Shown here: piece by piece, positions 61,768-64,000 of the stretch
How positions within the stretch are numbered: the stretch's first letter is position 1
How the letters are laid out: each line of letters begins with the position of its first letter
Assembly: GCA_018673255.1 (NCBI GenBank)
Contig: JABHDC010000077.1
Location: 12,623-76,622, forward strand
Length of the DNA stretch: 64,000 nt
Source of the DNA: Gemmatimonadota bacterium
GTDB taxonomy: Bacteria > Latescibacterota > UBA2968 > UBA8231
Direction of reading: 5' to 3'
Made by a program: the position numbers and the translations under genes
Notes under the pieces: model-generated
The model's database searches: none
The model's input: the letters and a program-made list of their open reading frames with translations, nothing else
Told to the model about the DNA's origin: nothing

Positions 61768-63182
61768 TGGGTTCGCCGGTACTGCTCGATGATGCGCAGG
61801 TGCTGTCCTTCCTGCGCCAGGGTTATGTCACAATGGGCGCGAATCTACCTGAGACCACACACGGGCAGATTCTGGATGAGGTCCAGCGAGTCTTTGCAGC
61901 CGATGGGAATCCGGGCAACGACATTCTGTCCCGTGTGGAGGCACTGCACCAGGTGTTGAATGCGCCCACCGTGGCAGGTGCTCTGACGAGTCTGCTTGGG
62001 CCTGATCATCTGCTGCATCCGCATCGCCACTGTCATCTGAATCCGGCCGGCAGTGATGGGCAGCGTATGCATCAGGACAGCTACGAGGCCGATCAGAATG
62101 TGCGCCACCATCGTGTGCGCTGGCTGATGGCCTTCTACTACCCCCAGGATGTAGACGAGCGGATGGGGCCCTCGTCTGTTGTGCCGGCCACGCAGCACCT
62201 GACCGCCCAGGCGCAGGGCTGTGACCACGAATTGCCATTACATGGCCGCGCCGGGACGGTCACCATCGTGCACTACGATCTGTGGCATCGGGCCATGGCG
62301 AATGTGGGTGACCGGGATCGCTTCATGGTGAAGTTCCTCTTCACGCGACTCACTGAACCGAGTGGCCCCACCTGGCAGCATGATGGTTCGCCCTGGGAGA
62401 GGATGCCGGATGACGACCCGGGCGACGCCGAACTGATCTGCCGCCAGAATTGGGCGTGGTTGTGTGGGGCGGAGAATCGCTCGCTGAACCCGGATGTATC
62501 CGGATCCGGATCTCTCGATGCCCTGCAGCGACAGCTGACCGCCGCGGATGAATCTGAACGGCTGGCGGCCGCCTACCGCCTCGGATGCGCTGGCGCTCGA
62601 GCCGTCCCCCGGCTCGTGGACGCGTTGCGCGCCGAGGGTGCCGCACGAGTGGAGGCCAATCTCGAGCGGTCCCACACGAATCCGGCCCAGTTCGATGCTT
62701 CCTACGGTCTGACGACGGCAGGGGCAGTGGCCGTGCCGGCTCTGATGGCACTGCTGAAGGACGAGGCCTGGTGGTTGAGATCCAGTGCAGCAGACATCCT
62801 CGGTGACATGGGCCGCGATGCAACCGATGCCACGTCAGCCCTTGCTGCCACGCTCTCGGATTCATCCGAGTGGGTACGTCGCAATGCGGCCGAGGCACTG
62901 GGCATCATCGGTTCGGCTGCCGCACAGGTTGGTACCGCCCAACTTGCCGGCCCGTCTGCCAGCCAGTCTGGCAGCCCCGCCGGCGACACCCAAGCAGGTG
63001 ACACTCAGCCTGGTGACGCTCTGGCTGCGTGTCTGCAGGATGAGAGTGTCGCCGTGCGCCACAACGCCGCGCTGGCCTTGGCCAGGATGGGTGGCGGGCC
63101 GCAAGAGGCCCTGAGAGCGGCAACGAGGGACGAGAGTATCTACGTGAGTGAATTGTCGAAAATCGCCCTCGAGCGCAGTTGA
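61767..63182 (+). CDS. Phytanoyl-CoA dioxygenase fused to C-terminal HEAT repeats
   Basis: A 471-residue two-part protein. The N-terminal PhyH domain (about 1-205) has the HxD motif in RMHQDSYEAD, the distal histidine in YDLWHRAM and the arginine in DRDRFMVKFLF. The C-terminal part (about 255-470) contains HEAT/PBS-lyase-type repeats such as AVPALMALLKDEAWWLRSS and LSDSSEWVRRNAAEALG, interrupted by a Ser/Gly/Pro insert with AGDTQ-GDTQ-GDA repeats. HEAT repeats usually bind proteins. The ATG at 61767 overlaps the previous stop (TGATG) and is preferred to in-frame codons upstream inside the other gene. Confidence 0.9.
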   Translation: MGSPVLLDDAQVLSFLRQGYVTMGANLPETTHGQILDEVQRVFAADGNPGNDILSRVEALHQVLNAPTVAGALTSLLGPDHLLHPHRHCHLNPAGSDGQRMHQDSYEADQNVRHHRVRWLMAFYYPQDVDERMGPSSVVPATQHLTAQAQGCDHELPLHGRAGTVTIVHYDLWHRAMANVGDRDRFMVKFLFTRLTEPSGPTWQHDGSPWERMPDDDPGDAELICRQNWAWLCGAENRSLNPDVSGSGSLDALQRQLTAADESERLAAAYRLGCAGARAVPRLVDALRAEGAARVEANLERSHTNPAQFDASYGLTTAGAVAVPALMALLKDEAWWLRSSAADILGDMGRDATDATSALAATLSDSSEWVRRNAAEALGIIGSAAAQVGTAQLAGPSASQSGSPAGDTQAGDTQPGDALAACLQDESVAVRHNAALALARMGGGPQEALRAATRDESIYVSELSKIALERS

Positions 63183-63198
63183 TCGGGCCAACGCCCCC

Positions 63199-63226
63199 TT
63201 GACACTCATGCATTGATCTATATCAT
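63199..63226 (+). promoter_or_regulatory. Sigma-70 promoter of the small HTH gene
   Basis: TTGACA (63199-63204) and TATCAT (63221-63226) are separated by 16 bp, giving a start near 63233, within the palindromic operator. Confidence 0.6.
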
Positions 63227-63250
63227 CTTTGCTATCAACTAATAGCAAAG
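63227..63250 (+). promoter_or_regulatory. Palindromic operator of the HTH gene
   Basis: CTTTGCTAT and ATAGCAAAG form a perfect 9-bp inverted repeat with a 6-bp centre, located directly after the -10 element and 12 nt before the ATG. A partial third half-site, GCTATAAAG, follows. This is the expected layout for repression by the encoded regulator. Confidence 0.6.
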
Positions 63251-63261
63251 GTGCTATAAAG

Positions 63262-63498
63262 ATGCCTTTCGATCACTGCCAGATCCGTGAATTCCGCAAC
63301 TTCGTCGGCATGACGCAGACCCAGCTGGCCGAGAAGCTGCAGGTCCCGCAGTGCACGGTGGCACGCTGGGAAACTGGGAAGACCACACCGAATGCCTACC
63401 ACATCGGCGAGATGTGTGACTTCGGGCGCGTCGGCGGCATCGAGCCCGGTTTCTTTTTCCCCGCCTTCAGCCGATGTAGCCCGGCGGAGTCGACCTGA
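63262..63498 (+). CDS. Small XRE-type helix-turn-helix regulator
   Basis: A 78-residue protein with an N-terminal helix-turn-helix (about 6-50, IREFRNFVGMTQTQLAEKLQ then VARWETGKTTPN), the HTH_3 consensus. The short C terminus ends in an aromatic FFFPAF stretch. The ATG at 63262 is used because the conserved helix begins at once and AAAGG lies upstream. A TTGACA/TATCAT promoter and a perfect palindrome just upstream suggest autoregulation. It precedes trxA by 47 nt on the same strand, but trxA has its own ribosome site and a functional link is not shown. Confidence 0.85.
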   Translation: MPFDHCQIREFRNFVGMTQTQLAEKLQVPQCTVARWETGKTTPNAYHIGEMCDFGRVGGIEPGFFFPAFSRCSPAEST

Positions 63499-63545
63499 AT
63501 CTCAATGCAATATCCACACGAGTCACCCAACCAAGGAGAGCCACC

Positions 63546-63872
63546 ATGGCCGCGCCTGTTGTTCTGACCGATGACAACTTTCAGAGTGAAGTAATCGAAT
63601 CCTCCGAACCGGTCCTCGTCGATGTGTGGGCCACCTGGTGCGGTCCGTGCCGCACCCTTGCTCCGATCGTGGACGAGCTGGCGGCTGACTTCGAGGGTCG
63701 AGCGAAGATCGCCAAGCTCGATGCCGACAGTTATCCCGACACGCTCGCCCGCTATCAGGTCCGCGCCCTGCCGACGATCCTGTTCTTCAAGGATGGTGAA
63801 GTACGTGACACCAACGTAGGCGTTGCAGCCAAGAGTCAGTTGGCAGAGAAGATCGAAGCCCTCGTCGCCTAG
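63546..63872 (+). CDS. trxA: Thioredoxin
   Basis: A 108-residue thioredoxin with the redox motif in WATWCGPCRTLAPI, the buried aspartate in LVDVWA and the cis-proline in RALPTILFF. AAGGAG lies 7 nt before the ATG. It reduces protein disulfides in the cytoplasm with thioredoxin reductase. Length and motifs are standard. The 128 nt after its stop to the window edge contain no supported gene. Confidence 0.97.
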   Translation: MAAPVVLTDDNFQSEVIESSEPVLVDVWATWCGPCRTLAPIVDELAADFEGRAKIAKLDADSYPDTLARYQVRALPTILFFKDGEVRDTNVGVAAKSQLAEKIEALVA

Positions 63873-64000
63873 CAGTCCGTTGATCTACGCATGATACGCG
63901 GATGTCCGATTCGGATGGGCGATGGTTCGATTTGCAGCAGCGACAGTGCAGAAAAGGCAGCAACGGCGGTGCAGCGATCGATTCTGGCGGAGAGGACAGA

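Noticed and set aside
1..64000. tRNA, rRNA, CRISPR arrays, transposases and prophage genes
   Set aside because: No TTC-loop-type GGTTCGAATC element with a matching cloverleaf, no rRNA core sequence, no regular spacer-repeat array and no transposase or integrase motifs were seen.

Overview
The window is about 60% GC, Gram-negative-type chromosomal DNA. It has lipoproteins with a lipobox, a BamA-like outer-membrane barrel, an O-antigen ligase and a TorT-like periplasmic binding protein. The gene set suggests an uncultured FCB-group bacterium, possibly Latescibacterota or a relative. Pointers are a short RpoD-type sigma factor of about 280 residues, Bacteroidetes/spirochaete-style ParE/ParC, LL-diaminopimelate aminotransferase, and many phytanoyl-CoA dioxygenase, Gfo/Idh, creatininase and TIM-barrel isomerase genes. 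This placement is inference from gene content. No rRNA, tRNA, CRISPR or transposase gene was found.

Layout. (1) 1-7.0 kb, minus strand: the edge of a PHP/DUF3604-like protein coupled to an NAD-dependent epimerase, then a three-gene phosphorelay (hybrid kinase, NarX-type kinase, NarL-type regulator) joined by 4-nt overlaps. (2) 7.2-14.1 kb: a secreted protein of unknown function, nadA with a small ribbon-helix-helix partner, dapL, a sugar isomerase-like TIM barrel, and glnS. (3) 14.1-26.6 kb, plus strand: a signalling operon holding a giant propeller sensor kinase split by a +1 frameshift, a TorT-like protein, a CHASE kinase, a receiver-GAF protein and a FapA (DUF342) protein, closed by a perfect terminator. 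(4) 26.7-40.2 kb housekeeping: gltX, a DEAD-box helicase, parE-parC, pepF with a lipoprotein, a CJM1_0395-type metalloprotease-like protein, a BamA-like barrel, and the RpoD-type sigma factor. (5) 40.5-48.4 kb: arfB, oxidoreductase and creatininase, O-antigen ligase flanked by a MITE-like palindrome, rpsR coupled to an orphan bacterial microcompartment (BMC) shell protein, a lysine/valine-tailed protein, and a GHMP kinase. (6) 48.5-52.1 kb: an NtrB/NtrC-type pair, then a consensus sigma-54 promoter, a highly structured ~275-nt transcript ending in a strong terminator, and an acetamidase/formamidase gene. (7) 52.1-63.9 kb: SDR, NagZ-like and SGNH genes, a CBS protein, Lhr helicase, three phytanoyl-CoA dioxygenase family proteins (one fused to HEAT repeats), a small HTH regulator with a palindromic operator, and trxA.

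The most interesting items are: the sigma-54-driven structured RNA between an NtrC-like regulator and an amidase; the orphan BMC shell protein with a Rho-N/SAP-like tail in the rpsR operon; a GAF-like sensory module occurring four times in two kinases; and the frameshift-split giant kinase.
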